Assembly: GCA_013397455.1 (NCBI GenBank)
Contig: VYZB01000271.1
Location: forward strand, 149,008-213,007
DNA from: Crotophaga sulcirostris
Lineage: Eukaryota; Chordata; Aves; Cuculiformes; Crotophagidae
Direction of reading: 5' to 3'
DNA length: 64,000 nucleotides
The notes below the pieces were generated by a model that had not been told where the DNA came from, made no database searches, and saw only the letters and a list, made by a program, of their open reading frames with translations. A program made the translations under genes and the position numbers. Below are positions 31,501-44,549 of the stretch, one piece after another (positions within the stretch are counted from its first letter, which is position 1; every line of letters starts with the position of its first letter).

Positions 31501-34267
31501 GGGGGAGCTCAACTCTGGGTGAGGGATCCCTGGGGGGCAAAATGAAGATGGACAGCACCATGCCCATCACACAGCCCCACACCGCCCGGTGGCAGTGTCT
31601 GATTCACCCTGCTCCCAGCCCTGGGCTGCTGCCAACATGTGCACCCAGAAGTGTCTGTCATTAAGCATCTACTTAGGCGTGCAGAAGTTGCCTAATTTTT
31701 CAAGGGTGCTGCAAACCCCAGATGCCCTTGAAGCTGGGAGTTGCTGAAAGTACCCAATTCCTCCAAAAAAGTGGGTCATAGGAGACTTGTGGCTTCTGCC
31801 CAGCAGAAATGGGTGGGGCAAAAGGCCAGCCCGTGTGATGGGATGGCTGTGTCCCTGCAAGCAAAAGGAGGTGTCAGGGGATATCACACTCTCCTTGGGC
31901 GTTAGGGAGCGATACCCTGGCCGCATGCTGAGGCAAGGCTGCAGCACAGCATCACTGGGGAAACATCAAGAGGGATGGGAGAACCCCTTGGGGAAGCACC
32001 TTTCCTGACAGGGCTTCACTGCTGCCATTCAGGCCAGGTCTCTGCTCCCCAGCCCTGCTGCTCTACAAGGACAGCCTTTGCTTGTGGGAGCAAACTTCTT
32101 GCAAAGCCTTGCCTAGAAAAGGCAGCAGAAATAGGACCCCAGAGGGTTATTTCCCAGCCATCATTAGCGGGAAACATGACCACTGAGGATAAAGGTAGGA
32201 ATTGGAGGAGGACACCTGAAGACTGGGAGAGGCATCCTTGCAGGAGAAAAAACACCAGCAGTATTTTTTGCTACTGCACATCTGTTATTTGACCTTATAA
32301 AACTCTATTTGTGGAGGTGGTTGTTATTTTTCATTAAATCTTTTAATCTAAAATCCCATTAGGCTCAGCAGCGTGTTCATTTGTGAGCAGAAGCAAAACA
32401 GTTTGGTGTTTGCTCATTCCTGTATCTCCCTCACTTCAAACAGATGTAATAAAGTATTTTCTCTTTCTCTCTTGTTTCCCTTTGTGGTTTGGCTTTTTTA
32501 GGAGCCTTCAAGGCAATTCAGCCCAATTTCCCCCCCTCCCAGCACCGCACAACTGCTTCTGGCTCTGCTGCTTTCTGCTCTGTTGAAATCAAATAACATT
32601 CACATGACGTCCTCTGGAGCAGGGACTTCTCTCTGCCTGGCTCTCCTCCTCAGCTGTGCCGGTGGGCTTAAACCAGCCCCACCATTTCCAGACCACAACG
32701 TCTGATCTTAGAATAAAACAACATTAAAAGATACATCCAGGGGGTGGGTGAGCAGAGCAAAGCCTGCAGCCCCCGATCTCTGCTGTGCATCCACAGCCAC
32801 CGGTGGAGACATCCCAATTCCTGTGCCTGGAGAAGCATCACAATGGCCCTTCACATTGTTTTTTTTTCTCTTTCCCATGTCTCTGTCATCTTTATTTCAG
32901 GAATCGCTTAAAATCAGGGTTTGAATAATTCACTGGGAGCATACGGCAGTCCACCCTAACTGATTCGTCACAACTTCCCTCGACTTCAATAATTCACTTT
33001 CCTGCTAGGAGCTGATGTGCTTCCCTCGTACGTGGGTTTGCTGCTGAGCATGCCTGGCTCCTGGACCAAATCTTCTCATGTGGAGGAGTAAAAGGGGATT
33101 TAAGGCCAAATTCCTTTGTGTTAAGAAATGCTAACTTTCAAGCAGGGCAAAGGGTTTGCTGGGCAGCTTGTCCAGCTGTGCAAAAGGCAATACCAAGGTG
33201 GTCTGACATTGTTCTCTACTGCCAGAATTGGTCCAAGGTCCTCATGGCAGCTGTGGGATGAGCTCTGGTGGGTCAACATCAACTCCCTGAATGCAACCTG
33301 GACGATCCATCACCACAGAGGAAGTCTCGCTGCTTCAGCTGGCTGAGAGCTGCATCCCACCTCAACCTTCCTAATGAGTTGCCTGGACTTGTGTTTCCCC
33401 CAGCAAATCAAATCAACTTGAGTTAATTAGCTGGCGATGGCCAGTAACAACTCATAAGAGTGAGAACCAGAAGGGCAACAAGCCCTGGGGATTCGGCAGC
33501 CTTTCCACCCAGGTTCTGCTTATCTGGGTAAATTAGGGTTTAATTTAAAGAAAGCACAAAGGCTCCTATTGCAGACTATTGACAGGGTTGTGCTGGAGAA
33601 TGTATGGTACACACAGGGGAGAGGCTGAAATATATAACGTACAAGCTCTACACAATAGTGTTTCTGCTGTGGATCTGTTTTCTTGCCTTCCCTGGAGTGC
33701 GATGGCAATGCTGGTGAGTGATGTGTGACAAGGAACCACAGCTATGAATAACCTGCAAACTCCAGGGAGGTGAGCTGGGTACTCTGATCCTGCAAACGCT
33801 GGGGACCGTGTCTTTGCTGGGAGTCAGCCTGAGGTAGGTGCTGGTGAAGATGCTCGGGAGCCCGCGTAAGCGCGTGGCTTGTGGGAGAGGGTTTATACTT
33901 ATGCTAAGTGCGGTGAATTTAATTTCCTCGCAATAGCACTTCAGTATTACAAGGCGCTCCAGAAAAATCAGAGAGGGCCTGAAGCAAAATGCAGCTGAGT
34001 CAATTGAAGTTAACTTCCCCGGGCACGGGGCCAGGGCTCTCTTTAGAGGCTATTTTCCAGAAAGGCGGCGGATTGTCTGCAAAAATGTATTTTCAGTTGC
34101 TTTTGATTCGGCTGCCTTGAGCCTCCCCGAGCCCAAGTGACGTTTGTGCTCCTGAAAGCCCCTGTTTGCAGGGTAGTGGGGGGGCAGGCTGTGAGAAGCC
34201 AGCCTTATTTCCCCCCTGGGTCTTTTGGAGGAGCATCAGGGGTGCTATAGGGGCTCTATAGGGCCTC
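28573..34267. other. Single-copy spacer
   Basis: 5.7 kb without recognisable repeats other than an A-rich run (28828-28847) and a T10 run (32859-32868). The segment at 33900-34150 has conserved-element-like texture with retained CpGs. No gene or RNA was supported; plus frames such as 29644-30177 lack splice logic and a good ATG. Confidence 0.5.
33900..34150. promoter_or_regulatory. Conserved-element-like block
   Basis: Unique sequence with GTGAATTTAATTTCCTCGC, CAATTGAAGTTAACTTCC, GCAAAAATGTATTTTCAG and AAGTGACGTTTGTGC (a CRE-like core). It mixes AT-rich words with retained CpGs. A candidate regulatory element, not proven. Confidence 0.28.
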
Positions 34268-34692
34268 TAGAATCATAGGCAGGTTTAGTTTGGAAGGGAC
34301 CTCAAAGTCCACTCAGTTCTATCCCTCCTCCCATGGGCAGGGACACCTCCCACTGGATCAGGCTGCTCAAAACCCCATCCAACCTGGTGTTGAACACCTC
34401 CAGGGAGAGGGCAGCCACAACTTCTTTGGGCAGCCTGTGCCAGGGCCTCCCTACCCTCACTGTGACGAATTTCTTCATAATATCTAATCTAAATCTTCCC
34501 CCTTCCAATTTAAAGCCATTCCCCCTCATTCTATCACTACACACCCTTGTAAAAAGCCCCTCCCCAGCTTTCCTGGAGCCCCTTTCAGGACTGGAGGCTG
34601 CTCTAAGGTCTCCCTGGAGCCTTCTCTCCTCCAGGGTGAACAACCCCAACTCTCTCAGCCTGTCCCCATAGCAGATGTTCTCTACCCTCCTC
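34268..34692 (-). mobile_element. CR1 LINE 3' fragment, about 425 bp
   Basis: Antisense from TAGAATCATAGGCAGG through 'cccatgggcagggacacc', 'cccctccccagctttcctgg' and 'gaacaaccccaactctctc' to 'cctgtccccatagcag'. Moderately diverged. The region matching the window's first 60 bases is at about 34601-34660. Confidence 0.95.
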
Positions 34693-36683
34693 CAGCTGAG
34701 AAGGACTCAGGGGGCCAGGCTGGCTGGAAGAATGGGGGGATATTTTGCAGGCCCCCTGGCACAGGAAAAGTTATAGAACTTGGCAAGGGAAAGCCCCCCA
34801 TGTTGTAGAGGGGTCCCCAACACTGAGTTGGACCCATGTAGGGTGATGTGGCCAGGAAGGGAGGCACCAGGAGAGCCCAGATTTAGAGCCAGGGAGTGTG
34901 GGCAGGTTTGAGGCTCTGGGGAAAACAGGGCAGATCGTCCCCCAGTTCCACTTGCAGGGTTTGTCTGCCTTCAGACTGTACTTCCTACACTGTGGCAGGG
35001 GACAGGAGAGGTTTACACAGCTTTTCTCCCCAGCTTCCCACTTCTCCTGCTGCCCCCGGTCTGATGCTGCTGCTGCTCCCGATAGCTGCTCTCTGCCTAA
35101 TTGCATTCTTGCCTATGGGGGGAAGGAAACCACTGCCTTGGCTTCAAACAAAAGATGCCCTCAACCATCCAATTAGCCACCTGACTTGCTCCCCAACCTC
35201 CCGTATTTTTCACGCCGTTTTGGCACTGCTAATGAGCAGAGCTGCCAAGGCTGCGGCCGGAGCCGGGCTCTGGCAGTGAGCTTGTGCCCAGCATCCCGAG
35301 GGGAAGCTCTGCCTCTTCGCCCGTGTTCATCCTTCTCTTTGCCGTCATCCTTTTTATTCGCAGACGCTTCTTCTGGCCTACTTGCATCCAGTTCATTTTC
35401 CTTTGCTTAAATAAAACCTGACTCCAGGCCTTATTTGGTAAATAGAGCTGGGAGAAGCTGGGCAAGCTCTTTCTTCTCCTGACAAGCCTTTCAGGATGGG
35501 GGAGATGAGATGGAAAGAGAGACAGATGAATAGGATGCAAAAGCGGAGAAGAAACATAAACATGAGATAAAGGGAGCTTGGGAGAGAAAAAAATGAGAAA
35601 CATCCATCGCTGCGATGGGGAAGCAGAGTAGAGGCAAGGGGGGACCTGCCAACCCCCCAGTGAAATGACTGGGGAGGGAGGAAATTGGAAACCCACTGGT
35701 ATAACATGGGCAGTGCTTAGCATTCCTCCGTGGCTCCTCCTGGCTGTGCATCTCGGGGGAATTTGGGGTGAGGGACCCCACTCTGGTGAAGACATGTCTG
35801 CCTTTTCATCCAGGAGCTCTCCTCCCGTGTCCACTAACGAACTGTTGCCCGAGGTGCAGGTCGCTGGCGGGAGCAGCTGGGTGCTTTAACCTGGCTCTGT
35901 CTCCAGCTGTCAAACCCTGTAAATATCTGGGAGGTGGTTAATGCTGGGAAACAACGGAGGTGCTTTAAACGCAGCCCAGAGCCAAACCCACTGCTGGTAG
36001 GGCTCATAAATATCCGCTTTGTGTTCCTTCTCTGTCAGAAGGCAGCAATAAAAAGAAAACAAAAGCCAAAGCCGTCACGGGGCGGCTTCAGCATCTGTGG
36101 TGCCTCCTTACCCCTTCCAGGGCATTTCTAATGGCAAGGAGGAGTAAAATCCGTTTAGCTGGGGGCAGCTGGTGGCATGGGGGTGTCTGTTGTCCACGGG
36201 GAGCCCAGCACTGAGGTGGTGAGGTTGGGAGGTGGCACAAAGAGGCTCCTGAAGGGCTCAGTGTGGAAATCATTGTTTTTCCTATTATTTCCCCATTTTC
36301 AGCAGGCTGAGTAGCGCTGAACATCTGCCTGAAGGCAAGTAACCTGGCCCAGCACTTGAAACCACCAGCTTCATTGGCAGCAAATGAAGTCCTCGCTTGA
36401 AAAGACAAAGTGAGGGCTAAAGTGCTAAAATTATCTCTGCTGAAACCGGGTGAGAGCGAATGCTGTTAAACAGGGCATGTGATGGGGAAACAGGTGCTGA
36501 GTGCTGAGCAAACCCCGGGCATCACTGGGGAAGCTGAGGGAATTTGTTCCCTTTATCAACAAGTCCCACCACCCGGTCTGCCCTAAAAGCAAAGAACCCC
36601 TGAGGCAGCAAGACCAACACTCACGGAATGTGGAAGCCCTGTCTGGAGGCAGGCATTGGTGGAGAGCTATGCCCCAGTTGTGA

Positions 36684-36700
36684 TTTTTTTTTTTTTTTTT
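36684..36700. repeat. (T)17 homopolymer
   Basis: Seventeen consecutive T followed by aataagc. No adjacent SINE body or processed-gene copy was recognised on the minus strand. Confidence 0.9.
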
Positions 36701-37849
36701 AATAAGCTGAATTCTCAGCTGGATCCAGTTGAAAAATCAATAGTGGGACTTGAGAAAGCAGTCAAAATACATGGAGCTAAATTGGCCATCCTGCAGGCAG
36801 CCGCAAGGCTGCTCTTGTGTTGTGATGTGCGACTGCACCAAAAGGGGGGGAAAATATGACAATTTCAGAATCCCTTTGAAATAATCACCTATGATTATTG
36901 AAGTCTCTTCAAATACTGGGGGAAGATCCATAAGTGCTTTTAGAAAGCTGGTGGTGGAAGTTGACCACCACCTTCTTGCTGCTGAAGGCATCTGGGGAGG
37001 ATTGGGGTGGGTTTTTTCCTTTCCCAATTAGACCTGAAGGGTCCAACTGCAGAAGCCTTATCTGCAAAGCAGCATATCAGCTCTAGCAGAAAGCCTCTCT
37101 TTCTCCAAAGTCTCTTTAATTCCATCCTTTTAGATCTGCCTTTTCAAGTGCAGCCCCAGCGACATCCATCTGCCCTTACAATAGAGGTGGTGTCCTGAAG
37201 CGGTTTATTTTTGGCAGCTTTGCTTTCAGCTCCTCCAAGGCAGGGAAGCAGGGAGATGCTATCCCCCTCCTCTCCACTGCCTTGTGTGCTGTGATGCCAC
37301 TGCCTTTGGGGATGGCTATTTCTATCCTCAGCCCCTCATCTGCTGGTGGATGCAGGACAGGTGGATGCTTTTGGGCAGCAGCTGTAGGCACCTCCTGAGG
37401 CCGTGCAACCCTGGGCATGGGTTACTGACAGCATCTGGCTTTTGCTGGTTTGCACCCAGTTGCCTGGAGGGACAATCCTGCATCCCACCCTGCATCTGCC
37501 CTGTGGTACAAGCAGGACAAGGCTGGCCTTTTGACATTCACCACTTGGGGCTGGAGAGGCATGAGCCTGAGGTTTTTAAGCTCTTCCACAGCTAGAGGAG
37601 AAAAGACAGAAGAGGAAAGTGGGAAAGAATATAAAGAAACAATTTTCTTCTAACGTTTCTCTTCTTTTTCAGTGTGAGCCCTTCCGGGAGGAGGTCTTTA
37701 AAATTAATAATGTTCTTTCTTTTTCTCTCTCTATTCCCAAGACTTCTGGTTTAAATTAACGAAATGTCAAATACTATTAAATTCCGATCATGTGTTTGTG
37801 ATAACGAAGGCACTGATTTCCAGCCAGTTTACAACTCTGATCCGTTTTC

Positions 37850-37871
37850 CCCCTCCCCCCCCCTTTTTTTA
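37850..37871. repeat. Pyrimidine tract C-rich then T-rich
   Basis: CCCCTC(C)nT7-type homopyrimidine tract in AT-rich unique DNA, a simple repeat. Confidence 0.75.
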
Positions 37872-38149
37872 GCTCTGAATAAAACTCCCTTTATTAGATT
37901 TACTCTTTCATCGGCTTCCTCTGATTTTCATCTTTTGTGGTCCAAGGCTCAGGAAAGCCTTTTTGTTGAGCAGAAGATTTTTAAGGCTTTTTAGCATTCT
38001 AGTATTTTCCTCCAATGTCTGCTCTGAGCAGAGGTGACAGTCCATGCCATGGTGCTCTGCCAGAAACCGACTGGGTGCTCCCAGGGACCCTGTGCCCCTA
38101 CCCCTAAGGCCTTAAGACCCTGGTTTCTTTACTCCCTTCCTTCCTTTCT

Positions 38150-38300
38150 TCTGCACTTAGGGACTTATTATGTTAATGAGTTTAAAAGGCCACATTATAA
38201 TCCAACACACGGCACCATAGCCGGTGACCTTGCAAGGAAAGAAGAGCTTTGTTATCGTCCTGAGTGCTGTTTCTCGGCAGGAGAATGATAGCCTTTACCA
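38150..38300. promoter_or_regulatory. Conserved-element-like block
   Basis: Unique sequence with TTATTATGTTAATGAG, CCACATTATAATCC, CATAGCCGGTGACC and GTTATCGTCC. AT-rich words and isolated CpGs are combined, suggesting possible constraint. Function not known. Confidence 0.25.
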
Positions 38301-39117
38301 GCACATCGTGCAAATGAAAAAGTCCTCTGATGGCCACAAACTGCCTTTGGGAAGACCAGCCATGGTCTCTGGAGAAGGGCACCCCAACTCCTGAACTGCC
38401 CAGCTATGAGTGAAGGCACACCTTGCTTTGTTCGCTCCCCTGACAAGGCCGTACACTGAGGGTTGTGCAGCCAGCAGTGTTCCTAGAGGGATGATTTAGG
38501 GAAGGACAAATGGATGGACTCGTGTGTAGGCAGCTAGATGGGCCCATCCCCTAAGGGATCGGCAATGAGGCAACAAGGTGTTCTTGGTCATGGTTTCATC
38601 AATCACTTGGCAGGCTGGGCTCTCCAGTGCACTGGTAGCACTCAAAGGGTTAATCCATAATTTAGGACTTAACACCACAGATACAGTTGTTGGGAGAGAA
38701 GAAAGCCCTGTCTAAGGCTTTAGGAAATAATTTGCCTTGGCACTTTCTTATAAGAGTGAATTGATTTTTGCTGGGCTGTGTCAGGCTGAATTATGAATGG
38801 GGGAAAGCAGGGCTGGTGCTCCCAGAGGTGAAGGTGTGATAATTAGAGGCACATGAGGAGGGGCTTGGGGGGGATCCCCCCTCCCAGTGGTTTCCACATG
38901 AATCCAGAGCTGTGGCGTACTGTCCTTGGAGAGGTAGGATTGCTCCAGCCTGGGCACAGAAGTGGCCGCCCACATTGTGCTCCCTATATCAGGCCAGAGC
39001 CTTTCCAGGACTATCTCCTTAGAAGAGCAGTTGGTGGTGGTTGCTGAAGGGCAAAGCAGAGCATCACAATGGCCCTGGGAGGAGGTGGGAGAGTATGAGT
39101 GTGCAAGATGAGTGTGA

Positions 39118-39248
39118 AGACTGGATGAGGCACTCAGTGCCATGGTTTAGGTGATGAGATGGTGTTAGTGTTGGCTTATAGGTTGGACTTGATGATCTCA
39201 GAGGTCTCTTCCAACCTGGTTATACTGTGATACTGTGTGATACTGTGA
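39118..39248 (+). mobile_element. CR1 LINE 3' end, ACTGTG subfamily
   Basis: A sense 3' end ('gatgaggcactcagtgcc', 'ggttggacttgatgatctc') finishing in TACTGTGATACTGTGTGATACTGTG. Only about 130 bp remain. Closest in the window to the 3' end of the copy at 43757. Confidence 0.93.
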
Positions 39249-40491
39249 AGATGTGATCCCATCACCCTGGCCTCAGACCTGTGCTGCCCACTGCAGCCCT
39301 GCTGGAAAGGGGCTGTTCCTGCCATTGCATTCCTGCCCTTTGCCCCAGCCCTGAAAGCTCCTGGTGCTGCCCTGCTGCCCACATCCATCTCCATCAGCCC
39401 AGCACTGCCCGGCTGGCAAGGTGACTCCGACCCTCCTGCAGGCTGCTGGGAAATGTAGTGCAGTGAAGCTGGTGGTCAGTAATTGAGACAAAGGCAGGTC
39501 TTGGCTCGCCACCGGCCTGGCCTGTGTAGCTCTGCTTGACCAAGCCAGCACCAGAGCTCACCACGACATGAAGAGCCCAGGGGAACATGCTGTCTGCCTC
39601 TGGCTGGAGCCACTTCTCCATAGCTTGGGCTGAGCATCCTGCCATGCAGCTTGGCTCTCCTTTTCCAGCTTGTGGGGAAGCAGTAAGATGAAAATAAGGT
39701 CTGCGCTTTTCCCCTGCCCCACTCTCTCATTTACCATCAATTATGAACCAGCTCTGGCTCCTCAGTAAGACCTGGGAACAGCAATTCCTGAATAAATGAG
39801 ATCCTGTAGAAAAGCCTTGCATAATTGCAGACTTCCCAAACAAAAGGGGCTCAGACTATCTGCTCCCCTCCCCTGCCCCTTTTTGCAGCAAATCTGCCCC
39901 AAAGAACACGAAGCCATCTGCTCCATAATCACAGCTAACCCAATAACAAGCACTGAGGGTTCATCCAGCTCGGCACAGCATCATCCAGTTCCTGGGAGGA
40001 GGGAAATGCTCTGCTCCCTTGGGAAACAGGCAGGCACGGCGAAGACGGGGCTTTTGCACGGCACATCCAGCACTCGGGGAGGGGGTGGGGACATTCACAC
40101 ACACCTGGTCCCATCATTTCCTGGATCAGCCATCCCCCAGGTAATTGTGCACGGAAAAGGTTTCACATTTTTATGCTCAATTGTCCTGTCTGCTGTCACA
40201 GCCGAACGTTTTGCATGTGCAATTACCCATCCCTGAATATTTCTGTGGGCACACTCAGGTGCTGACTGCCAGCCTTTGGCGGCTGCCACCCAACCACATC
40301 ACTCTGCCTTGGAGCTCCAATAGCAGTCAAGCAGGAGCAATTTTCCATATGAAGCTGCAGGACCTATGGGGTAAATAAATGGGTTTGAAAGCCTAGCAGC
40401 ACAATGAGTTAATTTAAAACCTGTTTTCTCTTCTTGTATATTAATTTATTGTTATTATGTGTAATCTTTCATTTGTTGGGGTTTCATGGTC
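39249..40491. other. Single-copy spacer
   Basis: No gene or repeat was recognised. Short AT-rich unique DNA at about 40370-40470 precedes the next CR1. Confidence 0.5.
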
Positions 40492-41052
40492 AAGGGAGGT
40501 GATTCTCTCCCTCTACTCTGCTCTCATGAGACTCTACCTGAAGTATTGTGTCCAGTTATGGAATCCCCAACATAAGGAGGATATGGAACTATTAGGGCAG
40601 GTCCAAAGGAGGCCACAGAGGTGAGCTGAGGGCTGGAGCACCTCCTGTATGAGGACAGGCTGAGAGAGTTGGGGTTGTTTAGCCTGGGGAAGAGAAGGCT
40701 TTGGGGAGACCTTAGAGCAGCCTCCGGTACTGAAAGGGGCTCCAGGAAAGCTGGGGAGGGGGCTCTTGATCAGGGAGGGCAGGGATAGGATGAGGGGAAA
40801 TGGTTTTGAGCTGCAAGAGGGGAGATTGAAATGAGATCTTAGGAAGAAATGTTTTTCTGTGATGGTGGGGAGGTCCTGGCCCAAGTTTCCCAGGGAAGTG
40901 GTGGCTGCTCCATCCCTGGAGGTGTTCCAGGTCAGGTTGGATGAGTCTTTGAGCCCTCTGATCCAGTGGGAGGTGTCCCTGCCCATGGCAGGGGGTTTTT
41001 GAACTGGATGGTCTTTAAGGTCCCTTCCAACCCAAACCATTCTGTGATTCTT
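40491..41052 (+). mobile_element. CR1 LINE 3' fragment, about 560 bp
   Basis: A sense copy starting in the pol C-terminal region (gggaggtgattctctccc), through 'cctgtatgaggacaggctg', 'ccaggaaagctggggaggg' and 'cccatggcagggggttttt' to CATTCTGTGATTCTT. The pol frame is broken. Confidence 0.95.
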
Positions 41053-42309
41053 TCTCCTCTTCCCCCTCTGACAGATCCTGGGATGCTCTACCTTTGGCGG
41101 GAGCCAAAGGAAGCCAAGCCAGGACTGCAAAGTGGGGACCATACCTGGGCCAAGAGGAGCCCAGAGTGATGCATCTTGATCTTTGCAGGCCAAGCGGGAC
41201 TAATTTCCCCACGGTTATGGGGTGACAGCTGCTGGGTTTCCCTCCTGCCATTCACCAAGGTGTTAATCACGTTAACCAACTGGGAGGGTGGCAGGGGGAA
41301 TTAATGAGGTCTAATCAGGACAGTGGTAGCTGACAAGGCAGCTGGGGGTGGAAGCAAAGGGCTGGGCTGGGCTCAGCTCCCCATGCCTGCTTTAACTGCC
41401 TGCCTGCCCCTGGGAATGGGAGATGCCCAGCTCTGGAGCTCCCCCAGACACAGTGCTGAGCTGGGGGACCCCTGAGCCGCTGCTCCCCACCCAGCTGCAG
41501 CTCCAGCTCCGGTCCTGACTTTGCCAACCATCTGTATTTGGCCCTGCTGGGGTGCCCAAAATTTGGCGGTTTAGGGACAGTCTTGCCTAAGCATCCATCA
41601 CGGTGCTCCAGCTCCCATCTCTCTGCCAGTAGCTGTGAAGCCTTGGGTGTGAGTGGATGGCACTTCACATAAGCACCTCTCTGAAGGGGCACGGGAGGCC
41701 AGGGTGTTGAATAAAAGGCTGGTGCAGCCAGAGAAAGCAGGGCAGAGACTGAAGCAGCAGCTCCTCAGTGCTTGGAGGACAAGTTTATGCTGAGGAGGTA
41801 CAAGCTGAGTGGTAGGTACAGGTGAGACACAGGTCCCCATTGCAGGACGCAGCTTTGCACCCCTGATGTCACTGCAGGGACCATGAGCCGGGCTTTGTGT
41901 CACCCCAATAACGAGGTTGCAATAGAGCCATGTGCCCCTGGTTGGTCCGGATGCCCACCGGATTGCCCACTGGTCCAGTCGAGGAGAAACCAGAGGGTGT
42001 GATATTGCAGGCAGCCTTTGGGAAAGGGAAGCAGGGAGGGAGGCAGCAACCTGGTGACGGTGCAGTGGTGTGTGCCATAAAATGTGGCAGACACATCCAA
42101 CAGCATCAGGAGACCTTGCCTGGAGCTTCCCCTGCCATTTCCATCCTCTGTCTCTGAGGTGGATTAGCCTGGACTGTCTTGGAGAAGGGCTAATGGATGA
42201 TCTGGAAGTGAGAGAGACTGTTGTGGGGCTTATTTAAGCTGGGCTGATCTGAGAAACTGTCCCCGAGGCCATCGTGGCAGGGTGGCTGAAAAGACTAAGA
42301 CATCTTGGC
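41053..42309. other. Single-copy spacer
   Basis: GC-rich unique DNA with no supportable gene, RNA or repeat. Confidence 0.5.
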
Positions 42310-42536
42310 CTCATGACCTCTAAGTTGCACCAGGGGAGATTCAGATTAGACATTAGAAAAATTTCTTCACTGAAAGGGTGGTCAGGCGCTGGAGCGGCTG
42401 CCCAGGGAGGTGGTGGAGTCACAGTCCCTGAGGGAGTTCAAAAAATGGCTAAAGCTGGGATCTGGTTTAGTAGTGGACAGGTGTGGTTGGCTCAATGATC
42501 TCAAAAGTCTTTTCTAGCCGAGTGATTCTAGAATCA
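42310..42536 (+). mobile_element. Diverged CR1 LINE 3' fragment
   Basis: A sense copy reading 'aagttgcaccaggggaga', 'aaaatttcttcactgaaagg', 'ctgcccagggaggtggtgg' and 'caatgatctcaaaagtc' to GTGATTCTAGAATC. It belongs to a subfamily different from the CATGGCAGGG group. The left limit is uncertain by some tens of bases. Confidence 0.88.
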
Positions 42537-43756
42537 GACACTGCAGGGCAAAGCATGTGGGTCAGTGCCCTGGGGCCACATCCAGGCCGTGCAGCACAGG
42601 GTCACAGGCAGCAGGTTCCATCCGCACCCGCCTGCCTCTTCAGTGCCAGGGGAGTATCAGCAGCAGCTGCTGCTGGGAACATCCCCCTCCCTCCCCTCTT
42701 GCTAATGAACGTAGGTGAATCTTGCTGTGCCATGACTTTAATCAGCAAAGAAAACTGCAAAGCCTTTTTTTTTTTTTTCCTCTTTCCCCACCTGCTGAAT
42801 TCAGCGCCGAATGTGAATTAGGCGGCGTTTGGGCTTGGCTGCGCTCCCGCTTCCTGTGCTAATGCAGGGAGCCAACCTCTCCTGCACATCCAGCCTCCCA
42901 AGCTGATCCATGGCGCGCCTGGATCAGCCCCTTGCATTTCACACTGTGTACAGTCACCCCCAGAGCTTAAAGGCTACTCAGCCCTCACAACTCCTCCCAG
43001 CTGATGAACTCAACCCATGCTGGGGAATAGGACCAGGGCGCAGCACCCATGGGTGGCCAGGCAGGGTGGCTCTGGCCACGGTGCTGGGCTGGAGGGTGAG
43101 GATGTGCCGCAGCGACCTTGGGAACTGAGCTCACAGCAAGGGCTGCTGTGTGTGCCGCGCTTACAGCTTATGGTTGCATTATCCCGCGGCTGGCGTGCAG
43201 GCAGCATGTTCGCCAGTGACGGGCAGCCAGGGAAGGGATGCAGGAGTTGGCATCCCAGAGGCCCATGTGCATGGGGTGCTGGAGTGGTTCCCCCAGGCTC
43301 ACACCTATGGGTCCAGCAGCATGGCAGGTGTAATTTGCAGCTCCATTAGCACTGGGACTCGGCGCAGCGGCCCTGCAATGTGTCCGTTTGATAAGAGGCA
43401 AGTTCCACTGAATAATGAGCAGTAATTGGATTTCAGGGTTAACCAGCTTGCAGCAAAAATAGAAAAGAACGGAGAGCCATTGGATATTTCTGTTCTGGCT
43501 CATCAGACGCTGGAGGTTTATCTCTGCTGAGAATAGCACAGGAGAGGTAAAGTTATTAGTGACCATCAGAGCATGGTGATACCATCTCCCTCTTGTGTTT
43601 AGTGGGTTGAGTCTGTGCGTTCTCTGTGAGTTTCATTTAAGGCTACGGGAGTTTATAACCCTCCCCGCGGGAGAGCTGTGTACATACACGATTGCAGTGC
43701 AGTGGAGAGGAGGGAAATCAGCCTTCTTCAGTATGCAGGAGCACCCAACCTCTCTA
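42537..43756. other. Single-copy spacer
   Basis: This holds a T14 run (42765-42778) next to a CpG-retaining stretch (gcgccgaatg..ggcggcg, about 42803-42830) and a conserved-element-like patch at 43395-43460. No gene was found. Confidence 0.5.
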
Positions 43757-44234
43757 GATGTCAAGACACTGGAATGTGTCCAGAGGAGGGCAACGGAAAT
43801 GGTGAAGGGTTTGGAGCACAAGCCCTATGAGGAGCGACTGAGGGAGCTGGGGCTGTTTAGCCTGAAAAAGAGGAGGCTCAGAGGTGACCTTACTGCTCTC
43901 TACAACTGCCTAAAAGGAGGTTGTAGTCAGGCAGGGGTTGGTCTCTTCTCTCAGACTACCAGTGACAGAACAAGAGGACATGGACTCAAGCTTCGTCAGC
44001 GGAAGTTTAGGCTTGATATTAGGAAAAAGTTCTTCACTGAAAGGGTGATTGGCCATTGGAATGCGCTGCCCAGGGAGGTGGTGGAGTCGCCAACCCTGGA
44101 GGTGTTTAAGGGGAGATTGAATGAGGCACTCAGTGCCATGGTTTAGATGATGGGTTGGTGTTAGTGTTGGGTTATAGGTTGGACTCGATGATCTCAGAGG
44201 GCATTTCCAACCTTGTAATACTGTGACACTGTGA
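43757..44234 (+). mobile_element. CR1 LINE with intact pol C-terminal frame
   Basis: The first 390 bp or so keep an open frame for the end of the CR1 ORF2 product, including [35 protein letters not shown] and [16 protein letters not shown], stopping at TAG (44144). A 3' UTR follows, with 'ggttataggttggactcg' and a tail ACTGTGACACTGTG. The element lacks the endonuclease and reverse-transcriptase domains because of 5' truncation, so it cannot move itself. The undamaged frame suggests a fairly young copy. Confidence 0.95.
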
Positions 44235-44549
44235 ATAAGCTGGCAGCCCAGGGAGCGGGCTGAGACGGCTGGGTGGATGCACTCAGGAGGCACAAGGCAG
44301 GGTTTCCCACCAGTTTCACCTCATTCAGGTGAAAATCTGGCACTGTGGAGGCCAGCACGTGCCCATCACTGCTGTGCTTGGAGTTGTGGCCTTTTGCTTT
44401 GGGGTGGCATCAGTGCAGGTGGAGCGGGCACTGGCGCTGTGATGGGCACTGGCAGATGCTGTTTAAGGCACTGCACACAACTGTGATGGCCTGTGTTCCA
44501 GCAAGATTAATTCATACTGGAAGTGGTGTGGGGAAGGGCTATTAGCATG
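44235..44549. other. Spacer between two CR1 copies
   Basis: About 315 bp of unique sequence with no gene or regulatory motif that I can support. Confidence 0.5.

Larger units (their letters stand above)
34693..39117. other. Single-copy spacer
   Basis: This holds a T17 run (36684-36700), a poly(C)-poly(T) tract (37850-37871), AT-rich unique DNA (37660-37990) and a conserved-element-like stretch (38150-38300). No gene was supported. The 201-codon minus frame at 35229-35834 opens with GTG and has no recognisable product. Confidence 0.5.

Noticed and set aside
35229..35834. 201-codon minus frame
   Set aside because: It opens with GTG, shows no domain and has no supporting splice signals.
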